From Adlercreutzia muris (lineage in GTDB: Bacteria > Actinomycetota > Coriobacteriia > Coriobacteriales > Eggerthellaceae), in NCBI RefSeq assembly GCF_008831045.1, contig NZ_WAJS01000001.1:1-64000 (forward strand): DNA of 64,000 nt. Reading direction: 5' to 3'. The notes under the pieces are model-generated. The model worked only from the letters and a program-made list of their open reading frames with translations, did no database searches and was not told the origin of the DNA. A program made the translations under genes and the position numbers. Position 1 is the stretch's first letter, and each line of letters starts with the position of its first letter. This document shows positions 1 through 7,409 of the stretch, piece after piece.

Positions 1-103
1 CATGGAGTGGGGGATCACCCGATCCCATTCCGAACTCGGCAGTTAAGCCCCACCTCGCCGAAAGTACTGCGGCGCGAGGCCGCGGGAGGACAGGTCGTTC
101 CGC
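1..103 (+). rRNA. rrf: 5S ribosomal RNA, 3' part
   Basis: The first ~100 bases carry conserved 5S rRNA signatures: GATCCCATTCCGAACTCGGC followed by AGTTAAGCCC, then the helix IV/V region with a GGGAGGAC stretch. The 5' end of the molecule lies outside the window, so the gene is partial, and the 3' boundary is approximate because the closing helix I cannot be checked. No 23S sequence is visible. The position implies that an rRNA operon ends here. Confidence 0.9.
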
Positions 104-194
104 TCGCAGGGGGCGCTTTCCCATCGCGCCCCGGGCCCGCTCCGGCCCTGCGCCGGCGCTGACGCCCCCGGCGAACGGGGCCGATGCCGTCTTC

Positions 195-220
195 GGCACC
201 CTGCGGGGTGCCTTTTGCTT
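195..220 (+). terminator. Rho-independent terminator after the rRNA operon
   Basis: Arms GGCACCC (195-201) and GGGTGCC (206-212) pair perfectly around a 4-base loop and are followed by TTTTGCTT. It is the first of three terminator-like hairpins behind the 5S gene. Confidence 0.75.
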
Positions 221-272
221 TCTGGGCCCCTCTGGTCCTCCGGGCGCGGCCAGGGCAACGCCATCGCCGCCG

Positions 273-296
273 GCGCCCGTGCGGGGCGCTTTTTTG
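273..296 (+). terminator. Second tandem terminator after the rRNA operon
   Basis: Arms GCGCCC (273-278) and GGGCGC (284-289) enclose a 5-base loop and are followed by six T residues. It backs up the hairpin at 195-220. Confidence 0.7.
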
Positions 297-400
297 TTCT
301 CGGGCCGGTTTGCCGGATGGGCCGCGCGCCGCCGCGGCGCCGGGACTCCCGGGCGGCCGGTTCCGCGGGAGGGCCCTTCCCGAAATGCATTAGAATGAGA

Positions 401-426
401 GACGCCGCATAGGGTGTCTTTTTTTG
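401..426 (+). terminator. Third terminator-like hairpin before the PAP2 gene
   Basis: Arms GACGCC (401-406) and GGTGTC (413-418) pair with one G-U around GCATAG and are followed by seven T residues. The stretch 104-558 otherwise shows no gene; besides the three hairpins there is only a weak TAGAAT (391-396) that could be a -10 element. Confidence 0.55.
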
Positions 427-558
427 TTTTTGGGGCCGGTTCCCCGGGGCCGTGCTGTGCGCGATCTCCGCTTCGTCGTCCCGGATTGCAGCCTTTGCGG
501 GCAGTGGCGGGAGGTGAGGCGTCGTGGGGCGGACTTGTCGGAAGAAAGGCGTTTTCGA

Positions 559-1092
559 GTGGTAGGACAGAACGAGCGAGTTGCGGCCTATGCCGAGCGC
601 TATGAGTGTCGCGCGATGGTTCTGCGGGAGCATCCTCGATGCCTGCGGGCCCTTGTGATTGCCAATCGACTGCTGACGCTGCTGTTCTATGGGGCCTATG
701 GGGCTTTGCTGCTGGTGGAGGCCCTCCATGCTCCGCTGCGGCTGGTGCCTCTTGCGGGGATCCCGGCCGTGGCCTTCGGGCTCATAAGCCTTTTCCGGCG
801 CCGTTTCAATGCGCCTCGGCCTTATGAGCGCTGCGCATTCACGCCGCTCATTCCCCGCGAGGGAGTGGGGCGGTCATTTCCCTCGCGTCATGCCTTCTCG
901 GCCTTCGCCATTGCGACGTGCTGGTTCGTTGCGAGCGCTTCCGTTGCCGTTGCTCTTATGACCTGTGCGGGTGCCTTGGGATGGTGCCGCGTATTAGGGG
1001 GCGTGCACTTTCCTCGGGATATCGTGGCCGGGGCATTGGCTGGTATCCTTACCGGGGCTGCGACCTTCGCCGCGGCTCTGCTTATGGCTTAG
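559..1092 (+). CDS. PAP2-family membrane phosphatase
   Basis: Type 2 phosphatidic acid phosphatases dephosphorylate lipid phosphates (phosphatidate, undecaprenyl pyrophosphate and similar) at the membrane. The three family signatures occur in order: RRRFNAPRPYE (the K/RxxxxxxRP type), PSRHAFS, and GGVHFPRDIVAG with the catalytic His/Asp. Several hydrophobic segments surround them. GTG at 559 is chosen because GAAGAAAGG lies about 9 bases upstream and the N-terminus then matches the short cytoplasmic start usual in the family; the open frame extends back to 424 without such support, and ATG 616 is also possible. The 3' end overlaps the convergent regulator gene by 11 bp. The exact substrate is not predictable. 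Confidence 0.8.
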   Translation: MVGQNERVAAYAERYECRAMVLREHPRCLRALVIANRLLTLLFYGAYGALLLVEALHAPLRLVPLAGIPAVAFGLISLFRRRFNAPRPYERCAFTPLIPREGVGRSFPSRHAFSAFAIATCWFVASASVAVALMTCAGALGWCRVLGGVHFPRDIVAGALAGILTGAATFAAALLMA

Positions 1093-2707
1093 GGACCGGA
1101 CTGAAGGGTGCTCCGCGATGGCGGGTCGCCTCGACGAGATCGATGACTTCCTGTTTCCCGTGGACTCCGAGCTTGGCGTAGACATTGCGGATGTGCATCT
1201 TCACGGTGTTGCGCGAGAGTGTGAACCGCTCTTCCATAAAGGCGAGATCGCGCCCTTGAGCCAGCTGCACGAGCACCTCCTGTTCCCGGCGCGTCAGACC
1301 CCACGTGCGGGCAAGCTCGGCGCAGGGATCTTCCCAAAAGTGCTGCGTGCTAGGGGCCTCCGCAGCAGCGTCTTCCACCGGAGCGGATGAGGGGTCGCTG
1401 CGGCTGCCGTCAGCGGGGATGGCGCTATCAAGAACGGCAGCGCTGGCTCCGATCGGTGCGGCGGCGGGTGTTTCTGGAATGCTGCTCTCGGTGGTGCTCA
1501 CGATGGCTTCGGCTTGAGGGTCCGCGTGATCCTCCTCTTCGAGGGCTGCATCGCTTTTGGCGACGAAGAGCAGCATGAGCACGAAGAGGAAGACGATAAT
1601 GAGCCCCGCTCCTTCGGTGGCCTGGGGAATGACGGTGCTTGCCCAGATCGCTCCGACGGCCATGAGGGCTCCCAGGCCGTGACCTGCGACGGCGAGAAGG
1701 CGAACGGCCGCCGCCGCTCGGAGGGGTCTCAGTTGCGAGCGGACGACGACGGCGGAGATGACCCAGATGAGCATCTCGAAGAGGGCGGTGCCGATACCGA
1801 CGAGTAGGGCGCTGCCGTCGAAGGGCAACAGCGCGAGAAGGGGCCCGAAGAGCAATCCTGCCGCCACGCAGATGGTCGCGATGCGAAAGCAGCCGTTGAG
1901 ATCGAACGCGGGGAAGCGCCGCACGGCCAGGAGCACCCCGGTGAGAACTACCAGGGCGGCCAGCGTTCCCACGGAATTGCTCGGGGTTTCGCCGCTGCGC
2001 ATGAAGCCCAGCATGAGGGAGGTTACGGCGATGCACAGTATGACGGAGGCGAGCTGGGGCCGCGAGAGGGGCACCGTCTCGCGGGTCTCATGATCGGCAT
2101 CCGCGGCAGTGCGGGTGCTGTCGAGCAGGGCGAGGCTGACGCTTCCAGCTCCGATGAGGGCCGCAGCTCCGAGAGCCAGGAAGGTCACGGGGCTTGCGCC
2201 GACGGTCTCGCCGACCGATTTCGCCAAAGCCTCGAAAGCGAAGGCCCCGGCCATGGCCACGGCGGTGGTTCGCATAACGAGGAGGTGGGGAAGGGCTGCG
2301 AATTCAAAGAGGAGGACGACGCTGAGAAGCGGCCCCACGCATTTCATGAGCAGGGCTCCCCCGATGGCCAGGGGGTTTCGCGGGTCGCCGATTGCGAGGA
2401 TGAGGGCTACGACTCCGATGGCGAACAGAACGCCGCCCGCGATGACGAACTCCACAAGAAGCGTCTTCTTGCGACGATCGGCCCGGGGGCCCGCAATGGG
2501 AAAGGAGCCGATGCGCCAGGCGAAGGCGAGGGCCAAGCCGTAGGTGATGAGGGAGAAGAAGCGGATGGAGAGGTAACCTCCGGGCAGATCCGCCAGAGCC
2601 AGGGTGGCATTGTCGCACGTCCACACGCCGGCGAACATGAGCGCGAGACCGCAGCCGGCGCCGAGGACGCTTCGGCGCTCCCTCGATGACGTGGGCGACG
2701 GGTTCAC
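1082..2707 (-). CDS. Membrane-bound LuxR-type transcriptional regulator
   Basis: A 541-residue protein with a long N-terminal half made of about a dozen hydrophobic segments and a C-terminal LuxR/FixJ helix-turn-helix (LTRREQEVLVQLAQGR ... SRNTVKMHIRNVYAKLGVH, near residues 465-525). The region between (residues ~390-460) is Ala/Glu/Ser-rich and likely a linker. Membrane LuxR proteins of this build are multiplied in Eggerthellaceae and commonly sit beside flavoprotein reductases, as here: the gene is divergent from the flavoprotein at 2899. The GTG start at 2707 is backed by GAGGAGG 7 bases upstream. A role in sensing the neighbour's substrate is inferred from context only. Confidence 0.85.
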   Translation of the reverse strand: MNPSPTSSRERRSVLGAGCGLALMFAGVWTCDNATLALADLPGGYLSIRFFSLITYGLALAFAWRIGSFPIAGPRADRRKKTLLVEFVIAGGVLFAIGVVALILAIGDPRNPLAIGGALLMKCVGPLLSVVLLFEFAALPHLLVMRTTAVAMAGAFAFEALAKSVGETVGASPVTFLALGAAALIGAGSVSLALLDSTRTAADADHETRETVPLSRPQLASVILCIAVTSLMLGFMRSGETPSNSVGTLAALVVLTGVLLAVRRFPAFDLNGCFRIATICVAAGLLFGPLLALLPFDGSALLVGIGTALFEMLIWVISAVVVRSQLRPLRAAAAVRLLAVAGHGLGALMAVGAIWASTVIPQATEGAGLIIVFLFVLMLLFVAKSDAALEEEDHADPQAEAIVSTTESSIPETPAAAPIGASAAVLDSAIPADGSRSDPSSAPVEDAAAEAPSTQHFWEDPCAELARTWGLTRREQEVLVQLAQGRDLAFMEERFTLSRNTVKMHIRNVYAKLGVHGKQEVIDLVEATRHRGAPFSPVPKP

Positions 2708-2772
2708 GGGCTGCCTCCTCTCGGCCGGTTCCGATGCAGATACGGTGCCCCAGTATAGCCTATTCGGGAAAA

Positions 2773-2791
2773 TACACCCATGGTGGGTGTA
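2773..2791. promoter_or_regulatory. Palindrome in the luxR/flavoprotein divergent promoter region
   Basis: TACACCCA (2773-2780) and TGGGTGTA (2784-2791) form an 8+8 bp inverted repeat with a 3-bp spacer, midway in the 191-bp region between the divergent LuxR gene and the flavoprotein gene. It is the obvious candidate operator for the LuxR protein. That assignment is inference. Confidence 0.5.
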
Positions 2792-2898
2792 GCTCTCACC
2801 CGGCGTTTTTCCGATGATGCAGGGGCACTGCGGGAGGGCCCGGCTCAGGCTGGCGCCGGGCCCCTTCTCAATCCATTCTCATTTCGGAGGGAGCAATC

Positions 2899-4410
2899 AT
2901 GAACGGATTCATCAACGGCATCGCAAGCCCGTCGGGCATGGAGGCATCGCGGCTGCTGAGCCGCCGCGGCTTTGTCGCCGGGATGGGGGCCACGGCGGCG
3001 CTGGTGGCTCTCGGCGGTTTCGGTCTGACGGGCTGCACGCCGTCGAAGGCGGCCAGCGAGAGCCCGGCGGAGAGCGAGGACTACGATGCGGTGATCGTGG
3101 GCACGGGCGGCGCGGGCCTGTCGGCCGCCATTGCCGCCTACGACCGCGGCCTCACGAATATCGTGATTCTGGAGAAGATGGCCGTGAACGGCGGTAATAC
3201 CAACTACTCCTCGAGCGGCATGAACGCCTCGGAGACGACGTTCCAGAAGGATCAGGGCATCGAGGACAGCAACGATGCCTTCGCCGCGGAGACGCTGGAG
3301 GGCGGCCATGACACCGGCGATCCCGAGCTGGTGCAGTTCATGTGCGACAACTCGGCCGGCGCCATCGACTGGCTGGACGGCCTCGGCATCAAGCTGGACA
3401 ACATCACCATGACCGGCGGCATGTCCACGAAGCGCTGCCATCGTCCCACGGACGGCTCGGCCGTGGGCCTGACCCTGGTTCCCGGCCTCATGGCCGCCGT
3501 GGAGGAGCGCGGGATTCCGGTGAAGATGAGCTGCGAGGCCAAGGAGCTGCTGAAGGACGGCGACGCCGTGGTGGGCATCGCCGTGGATGACAAGGGCAAG
3601 GCGAAGAACCTCAACGCCCGCGCCGTTATTCTCGCGACGGGCGGCCTCGGCGCGAACCAGGATATGGTGACGAAGTATCGCCCCGATCTGGCGGGCTATG
3701 TGACCACCAACCAGCCGGGGGCCACGGGCGATGGCTACGTCATGGCAGAGAACGCCGGCGCCGAGCTTATTCAGATGGATCAGATTCAGATTCATCCCAC
3801 CGTTGAGCAGGAGACGTCCACCCTGGTAGCCGAGGGCGTGCGCGGCGGCGGAGCCATTCTCGTGAACACCGAGGGCAACCGTTTCTTCGACGAGATGTCC
3901 ACGCGCGACAAGGTGTCGGCAGCCGAGCTGGAGCAGCCCGGCGGATTCGCCTGGTGCGTGTTCGACCAGCAGGTCTATGACGCCAACAAGGCCATCAGCA
4001 AGTACGACGACGCCGGCATTGTGCAGCAGGGCGCCAGCGTGGCGGAGCTTGCCAGCGCCATCGGCGTGGACGCCGCGGCCCTGGCCGACACCATCGCCGC
4101 CTACAACGCCATCACCACCGACGGCGCCGCCGACGAATTCGGGCGCACCGAGGGCTGCATCGCCTTCGTCGATGGCAATATGTACGCCATCAAGGTGGCG
4201 CCGGGCATTCACCACGCCATGGGCGGCATTCGCATCAACACGAAGAACGAGGCCCTCGATGCGAGCGGGAACCCGATTCCCGGGCTGTACGCGGCCGGCG
4301 AAGTGACCGGCGGCATTCACGGCAACAACCGCATCGGCGGCAATGCGGTGTGCGATATCGAGGTGTTCGGCAAGAACGTCGGCGAAGTGGTGGCCGAGGC
4401 CTTGGCGTAA
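2899..4410 (+). CDS. Tat-exported FAD-dependent reductase (fumarate/urocanate reductase-like)
   Basis: FAD_binding_2 flavoprotein of 503 residues. The N-terminus has a twin-arginine signal (LSRRGFVAG, residues ~20-28) followed by a hydrophobic stretch ending in LTGC, so it is probably a Tat-exported lipoprotein. The dinucleotide motif VGTGGAGLSAA follows near residue 69. The C-terminus keeps the GGIHGNNRIGGNA block typical of fumarate reductase-like enzymes. There is no FMN-binding domain, so electrons must come from a separate carrier. ATG 2899 has GGAGGGAG upstream. Such enzymes reduce C=C bonds of fumarate, urocanate or plant-derived acids in anaerobic respiration; the substrate here is unknown and the divergent LuxR gene is the likely regulator. 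Confidence 0.88.
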   Translation: MNGFINGIASPSGMEASRLLSRRGFVAGMGATAALVALGGFGLTGCTPSKAASESPAESEDYDAVIVGTGGAGLSAAIAAYDRGLTNIVILEKMAVNGGNTNYSSSGMNASETTFQKDQGIEDSNDAFAAETLEGGHDTGDPELVQFMCDNSAGAIDWLDGLGIKLDNITMTGGMSTKRCHRPTDGSAVGLTLVPGLMAAVEERGIPVKMSCEAKELLKDGDAVVGIAVDDKGKAKNLNARAVILATGGLGANQDMVTKYRPDLAGYVTTNQPGATGDGYVMAENAGAELIQMDQIQIHPTVEQETSTLVAEGVRGGGAILVNTEGNRFFDEMSTRDKVSAAELEQPGGFAWCVFDQQVYDANKAISKYDDAGIVQQGASVAELASAIGVDAAALADTIAAYNAITTDGAADEFGRTEGCIAFVDGNMYAIKVAPGIHHAMGGIRINTKNEALDASGNPIPGLYAAGEVTGGIHGNNRIGGNAVCDIEVFGKNVGEVVAEALA

Positions 4411-4416
4411 GGTGGG

Positions 4417-4453
4417 CGATCCCGGCCCCGCCGTTGGTGGCCGGGATCGTTTG
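4417..4453 (+). terminator. Terminator of the flavoprotein gene
   Basis: Arms CGATCCCGGCC (4417-4427) and GGCCGGGATCG (4439-4449) form an 11-bp stem with an 11-base loop and a short TTT tail, 7 bp after the stop codon. Confidence 0.7.
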
Positions 4454-4502
4454 GACCCTCCCCGCGGCGCTGTGCCCTCGGGCGCCGCCTGATCCCTCAT
4501 AG

Positions 4503-4534
4503 GCGAGCCCCGGCTCCTCCCCGCCGGGGCTCGC
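4503..4534. terminator. GC-rich hairpin between convergent genes
   Basis: Arms GCGAGCCCCGGC (4503-4514) and GCCGGGGCTCGC (4523-4534), 12 bp, lie just past the end of the XRE gene at 4550. There is no T run on either side, so it is a terminator-like or blocking structure rather than a classical terminator. Confidence 0.4.
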
Positions 4535-4549
4535 CCGTTGCTGGAGGGG

Positions 4550-4849
4550 CTAAGGACGCAGGGCGCCCCCGATGGGACCGGTCGCTCCTCTGCCGAATTC
4601 CTCGGCCACGCGTCGCCGTCGGCCACTCAACTCGGCGGCCATGGCCTTGGTGAGGAAGCATTGGGTGCCGAGGCCCAGTACGAAGCACAGGCGCATGAAC
4701 TCATCGGTGCGCATGGGGCGATTCTTCCGCAGTACGTACCAGAGGCGCTTGCCGTCGATGTCGGCGCGACGCCCCAGCTCCGCGATGCTCATGCCGCGTT
4801 CTTGGCGGGCAAACTCGATTCTTTGGGTGATGAGGTCTGCATAATCCAT
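4550..4849 (-). CDS. Small XRE-type helix-turn-helix protein
   Basis: A 99-residue protein whose first ~65 residues read as an XRE/Cro-type DNA-binding fold: FARQERGMSIAELGRRADID followed by a recognition helix around GKRLWYVLRKNRPMRTDEFM. The rest is a short basic tail. ATG 4849 has GAAAGGA about 6 bases upstream. It is monocistronic and convergent with the flavoprotein gene. Its target is unknown; a toxin-antitoxin role was considered, but no partner gene is adjacent. Confidence 0.75.
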   Translation of the reverse strand: MDYADLITQRIEFARQERGMSIAELGRRADIDGKRLWYVLRKNRPMRTDEFMRLCFVLGLGTQCFLTKAMAAELSGRRRRVAEEFGRGATGPIGGALRP

Positions 4850-5207
4850 GGGATTCCTTTCTCCTACCAGCCCTGCAAATATGCCGAAATCCCATTATGC
4901 CGCCAGACGCGTGATCTTCTCGGGCCTAGAAGCGCGCGGCCCAGGCAGCCTCAGGGGAAGGGGCTCGTCTGGGGCTCTGCGGGGAAGGAGAGAGGGTCGT
5001 CTTGCCGGACGGTTCTCGCCGCACGAGGCTCTCAGTCGCCCATGCGGTAGCCGAATCTCATCACGGTCTGGATGTAGCGGGGGTCGGCGGAACCCGCTGT
5101 CGTGCGTGTTCCCGCCCCACTTCGGCGCGTTGGCAAAAAACTGGGGTAAGCGAGGGGCGGTTCGTGGAACAATGGTAGGGAGAGTTCCCAGCGAGCGGAG
5201 GCAACCT
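4850..5207. other. Intergenic region between XRE and aminotransferase genes
   Basis: This 358-bp stretch holds no intact gene. It contains the response-regulator remnant at 5032-5097 and, nearer the aminotransferase, the sequence TTGGCAAAAAACTGGGG, which may include a promoter -35; no convincing -10 was found. Confidence 0.5.
5032..5097 (-). pseudogene. 3' remnant of an OmpR-type response regulator gene
   Basis: Read on the minus strand, this stretch ends in a TGA and encodes ADPRYIQTVMRFGYRMGD, the hallmark last strand-turn-strand of an OmpR/PhoB winged helix (compare the ends of the intact regulators at 24252 and 35196 in this window). Nothing upstream continues the reading frame into a receiver domain, so only about 20 codons survive. 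A deletion has removed the rest. Confidence 0.6.
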
Positions 5208-6419
5208 ATGACCACGACTGAAACTGCAACGGAGTTCGCCATCGACGAGCTGCTGTCCGACGGCATCACCAACACCCCGCCGTCGTTCGTGCGCGCCATT
5301 CTGAAGGCGGCGTCCGATCCGGCTATCACGTCCTTTGCGGGCGGCCTGCCCAATCCTATTTCCTTTCCCCAGGAAAAGCTCATGGAGTCGATGCAGCGCG
5401 TGGTGGCCGAGCGTGGGCCTGAGGCCTTCCAGTACTCGATGACCGCGGGCATTCCCGAGCTGCGGGAATGGATCGCCGAGCGCTACAACCACCGCTTCGG
5501 CACCGACTACACCGCCGATGACGTGCTGGTGACCACCGGCTCGCAGCAGGTGCTCGATTTGCTGGGCAAGGTGCTGCTGGACAAGGGCGACGGTGTCATC
5601 GTGGAAAAGCCCACCTACCTCGCCGCTATCCAGGCCTTCGCGCTACAGCAGCCGGTGTTCCGCGAGGTGGAGCTGACCGAGGAGGGCCTGAACACCGACG
5701 AGTTGACCGCGGCGCTCGAAGCCGGCGCGAAGATGATCTACCTCATTCCCAACTTCCAGAATCCCACGGGCCTGACCTACACGGCCGAGAACCGCGCGAA
5801 GGTGCGGGAGATTCTGGCTGATCGCAACATCGTGGTGGTGGAAGACGACCCCTATGGCGAGCTGCGCTTCGAAGGAGAATCCCTGCCCTATATCGGGGCC
5901 ACGGCGCTGCCCCACGGGGTGGTCATGGGCTCGTTCTCGAAGACGGTGACGCCGGGCTTCCGCATGGGCTATCTGCTGACGAAGGATCATGAGCTGCTGC
6001 GTCGCCTGAACACGGCCAAGGAGGCCGCCGATTTGCACACCAACGTGTTCTCCCAGTTCGTGGTGTTGGACTATCTGCGCCACAACGACTTGGACGAGCA
6101 TCTGGTGAAGATTCGCGACCTGTACCGCGACCAGGCACAGGCCATGACCGATGCCATGGCGGAGTTCTTCCCGGCCGAGGTTGCGTTCACCAAGCCCCAG
6201 GGCGGTATGTTCCTGTGGGCGACGCTTCCGGCGGGCATCAACACCATGGATCTATTCCCGAAGGCGCTCGCGCGCTGCGTGGCCTTCGTGCCCGGTGAGC
6301 CCTTCTACGCCGAGCCGGGGAGCTATTCCACTATGCGTCTGAACTTCACCAATGCCGATGCCGACACCATTCGCGATGGCATCCGTCGCTTGGGCGAGGT
6401 AATTGCCGAGGCGCTATAG
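5208..6419 (+). CDS. PLP-dependent aminotransferase (class I/II, LysN/MocR-like core)
   Basis: A 403-residue fold-type I aminotransferase. The pyridoxal lysine is K245 in SFSKTVTPGFRMGY. Other family marks are TTGSQQVLDLLGKVLLDKGD, NFQNPTG (substrate/PLP-binding Asn) and EDDPYGELRFEG. It resembles 2-aminoadipate or branched/aromatic aminotransferases related to the MocR catalytic domain, but has no N-terminal GntR domain. ATG 5208 is preferred over upstream in-frame codons because GGAG lies 7 bases before it and the N-terminus then matches the family. It stands alone with its own terminator. Amino-acid specificity cannot be read from sequence. Confidence 0.88.
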   Translation: MTTTETATEFAIDELLSDGITNTPPSFVRAILKAASDPAITSFAGGLPNPISFPQEKLMESMQRVVAERGPEAFQYSMTAGIPELREWIAERYNHRFGTDYTADDVLVTTGSQQVLDLLGKVLLDKGDGVIVEKPTYLAAIQAFALQQPVFREVELTEEGLNTDELTAALEAGAKMIYLIPNFQNPTGLTYTAENRAKVREILADRNIVVVEDDPYGELRFEGESLPYIGATALPHGVVMGSFSKTVTPGFRMGYLLTKDHELLRRLNTAKEAADLHTNVFSQFVVLDYLRHNDLDEHLVKIRDLYRDQAQAMTDAMAEFFPAEVAFTKPQGGMFLWATLPAGINTMDLFPKALARCVAFVPGEPFYAEPGSYSTMRLNFTNADADTIRDGIRRLGEVIAEAL

Positions 6420-6451
6420 GGCTCTGGGGTCTTTCGGGCCTATTGACGAGG

Positions 6452-6497
6452 AGCAGCCCGCTCGCGCGTTTCGGCGCCGGGCGGGCTGCTTTGGTTT
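6452..6497 (+). terminator. Terminator of the aminotransferase gene
   Basis: Arms AGCAGCCCGC (6452-6461) and GCGGGCTGCT (6481-6490) pair over 10 bp and are followed by TTGGTTT. The rest of 6420-6650 shows no gene. Confidence 0.7.
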
Positions 6498-6650
6498 CGG
6501 GGTGCTGTGGACGCGCACGATGACGAGTTCCCGGGGGTGACGTGCTCGGCCCGAGCCTGAGCCTATGGAAGCAGCGGCGAATGACCGCGCCGTTCATGGG
6601 CATCCTTTCTGGGAGGAGTCGCTCGGGTGGCGCCAACCGGGCCCGAAATG

Positions 6651-6679
6651 CAAAACGGCCCCGTCGAGGGACGGGGCCG
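6651..6679 (-). terminator. Terminator of tRNA-Gly
   Basis: On the minus strand the arms CGGCCCCGT (6679-6671 complement) and ACGGGGCCG (6664-6656 complement) are followed by TTTTG. It lies 11 bp beyond the tRNA 3' end. Confidence 0.75.
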
Positions 6680-6689
6680 GAGGGTTCGC

Positions 6690-6763
6690 TGGAGCGGGCG
6701 ACGGGAATCGAACCCGCGTGGTCAGCTTGGGAAGCTGAAATTCTACCATTGAATCACGCCCGC
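6690..6763 (-). tRNA. tRNA-Gly (anticodon CCC)
   Basis: The minus strand folds into a 74-nt cloverleaf: acceptor GCGGGCG pairs with CGCCCGC, the D arm contains TTCAATGGTAGAA, the anticodon stem TCAGC/GCTGA frames the loop TTCCCAA, and the T arm is GCGGGTTCGATTCCCGT. CCA is encoded. The anticodon CCC reads GGG. An integrase remnant lies 71 bp from its 5' end and a terminator follows its 3' end. Confidence 0.95.
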
Positions 6764-6834
6764 AGTGGGAAAACATTATACTCTAACCTCCTTAACACCC
6801 TTAGGTATTTCAGCAAATCATCACGAGCGTGCGC

Positions 6835-7062
6835 CTAGGCGGCGGCTCGAAGGAAGCTCATGTAGCGCTTGCCGATCCCTATGCCTGTGTTGGGCGCGTA
6901 GGCCGCATAGAGGTCGAGCGTGTAAGCGGAGCTCGCATGCCCCATAAGGACTGAGACGGTTTTGATGTTCTCGCCATAGGTTTCCTTCATAGTCGCTTCC
7001 TCTCGAATGTGAGGCGGCCAGCGTCGCTGACCGCGATGATGGGGTGTTTGGATAAACGTCAC
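6835..7062 (-). pseudogene. C-terminal remnant of a tyrosine recombinase (integrase)
   Basis: The residual frame ends with NIKTVSVLMGHASSAYTLDLY, then YAPNTGIGIGKRYM. GHASxAxTLDxY is the His-box and catalytic Tyr segment of phage-type integrases. About 50 integrase-like codons remain; the first ~20 codons of the open frame are unrelated, and the Arg-containing catalytic core is absent. A second, more decayed copy of the same segment lies at 22765-22866 in the same orientation, marking the probable other side of the accessory island. Confidence 0.7.
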
Positions 7063-7409
7063 AACGATGCGAACGCCCCAAGCGCATGCTTGCGCAGAGC
7101 GCGCAGTTGTGACACAACTCGAAATGAGTATTCGATGCGGTTATCAAGGTGCCTGCATTCCGTATATATCACCGATAGTTCCGGGGATGCACATTTCACG
7201 AGCAAGGCTAAAACTCTGCGATTCATCCGAGAAAAAGATGTTCCAAATTGAGAAGAAGGTGTCCCGTTTCGATTTGCTCTGCCGTGAAACTTTGCAAAGA
7301 CTTTACGGGCCTCTGACAAGGCGCACTTACAGCTTGGCCATACTTGAGCAGAGCCTCCTCTTAGGCTCCCTCCTGTGAGAGGAGGCGTCTTTCAGAGAAA
7401 GGAATCGAC
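7063..7409. other. Intergenic region ahead of pstS with a perfect palindrome
   Basis: This 347-bp region has lower GC than its surroundings and no credible gene. It contains a perfect 15-bp palindrome, AGTTGTGACACAACT (7105-7119), and a hairpin formed by GCCTCCTC and GAGGAGGC shortly before pstS (about 7350-7385). No Pho box could be recognised by eye. Confidence 0.45.

Noticed and set aside
1118-2689. Long plus-strand open frames (e.g. 2090-2689) opposite the first LuxR gene
   Set aside because: They are antisense shadows of a high-GC gene; amino-acid composition is unnatural and they have no ribosome sites.
2845-4626. A 593-codon minus-strand frame opposite the first flavoprotein
   Set aside because: His/Gly/Val-rich antisense translation of a conserved gene; the flavoprotein frame has all family motifs.
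4550-4849. XRE protein as antitoxin of a toxin-antitoxin pair
   Set aside because: No small toxin-like gene adjoins it; the flanking genes are convergent or separated by remnant DNA.
6690-6763. tRNA-Gly as attachment site of the island
   Set aside because: No direct repeat of the tRNA 3' end was found at the far side near 22.9 kb, and the integrase remnant lies on the 5' side of the tRNA.
7059-7378. Two small frames in the 7.06-7.38 kb region (minus 7059-7319, plus 7067-7378)
   Set aside because: They overlap each other on opposite strands, lack ribosome sites and show no recognisable domain; the region reads as non-coding.
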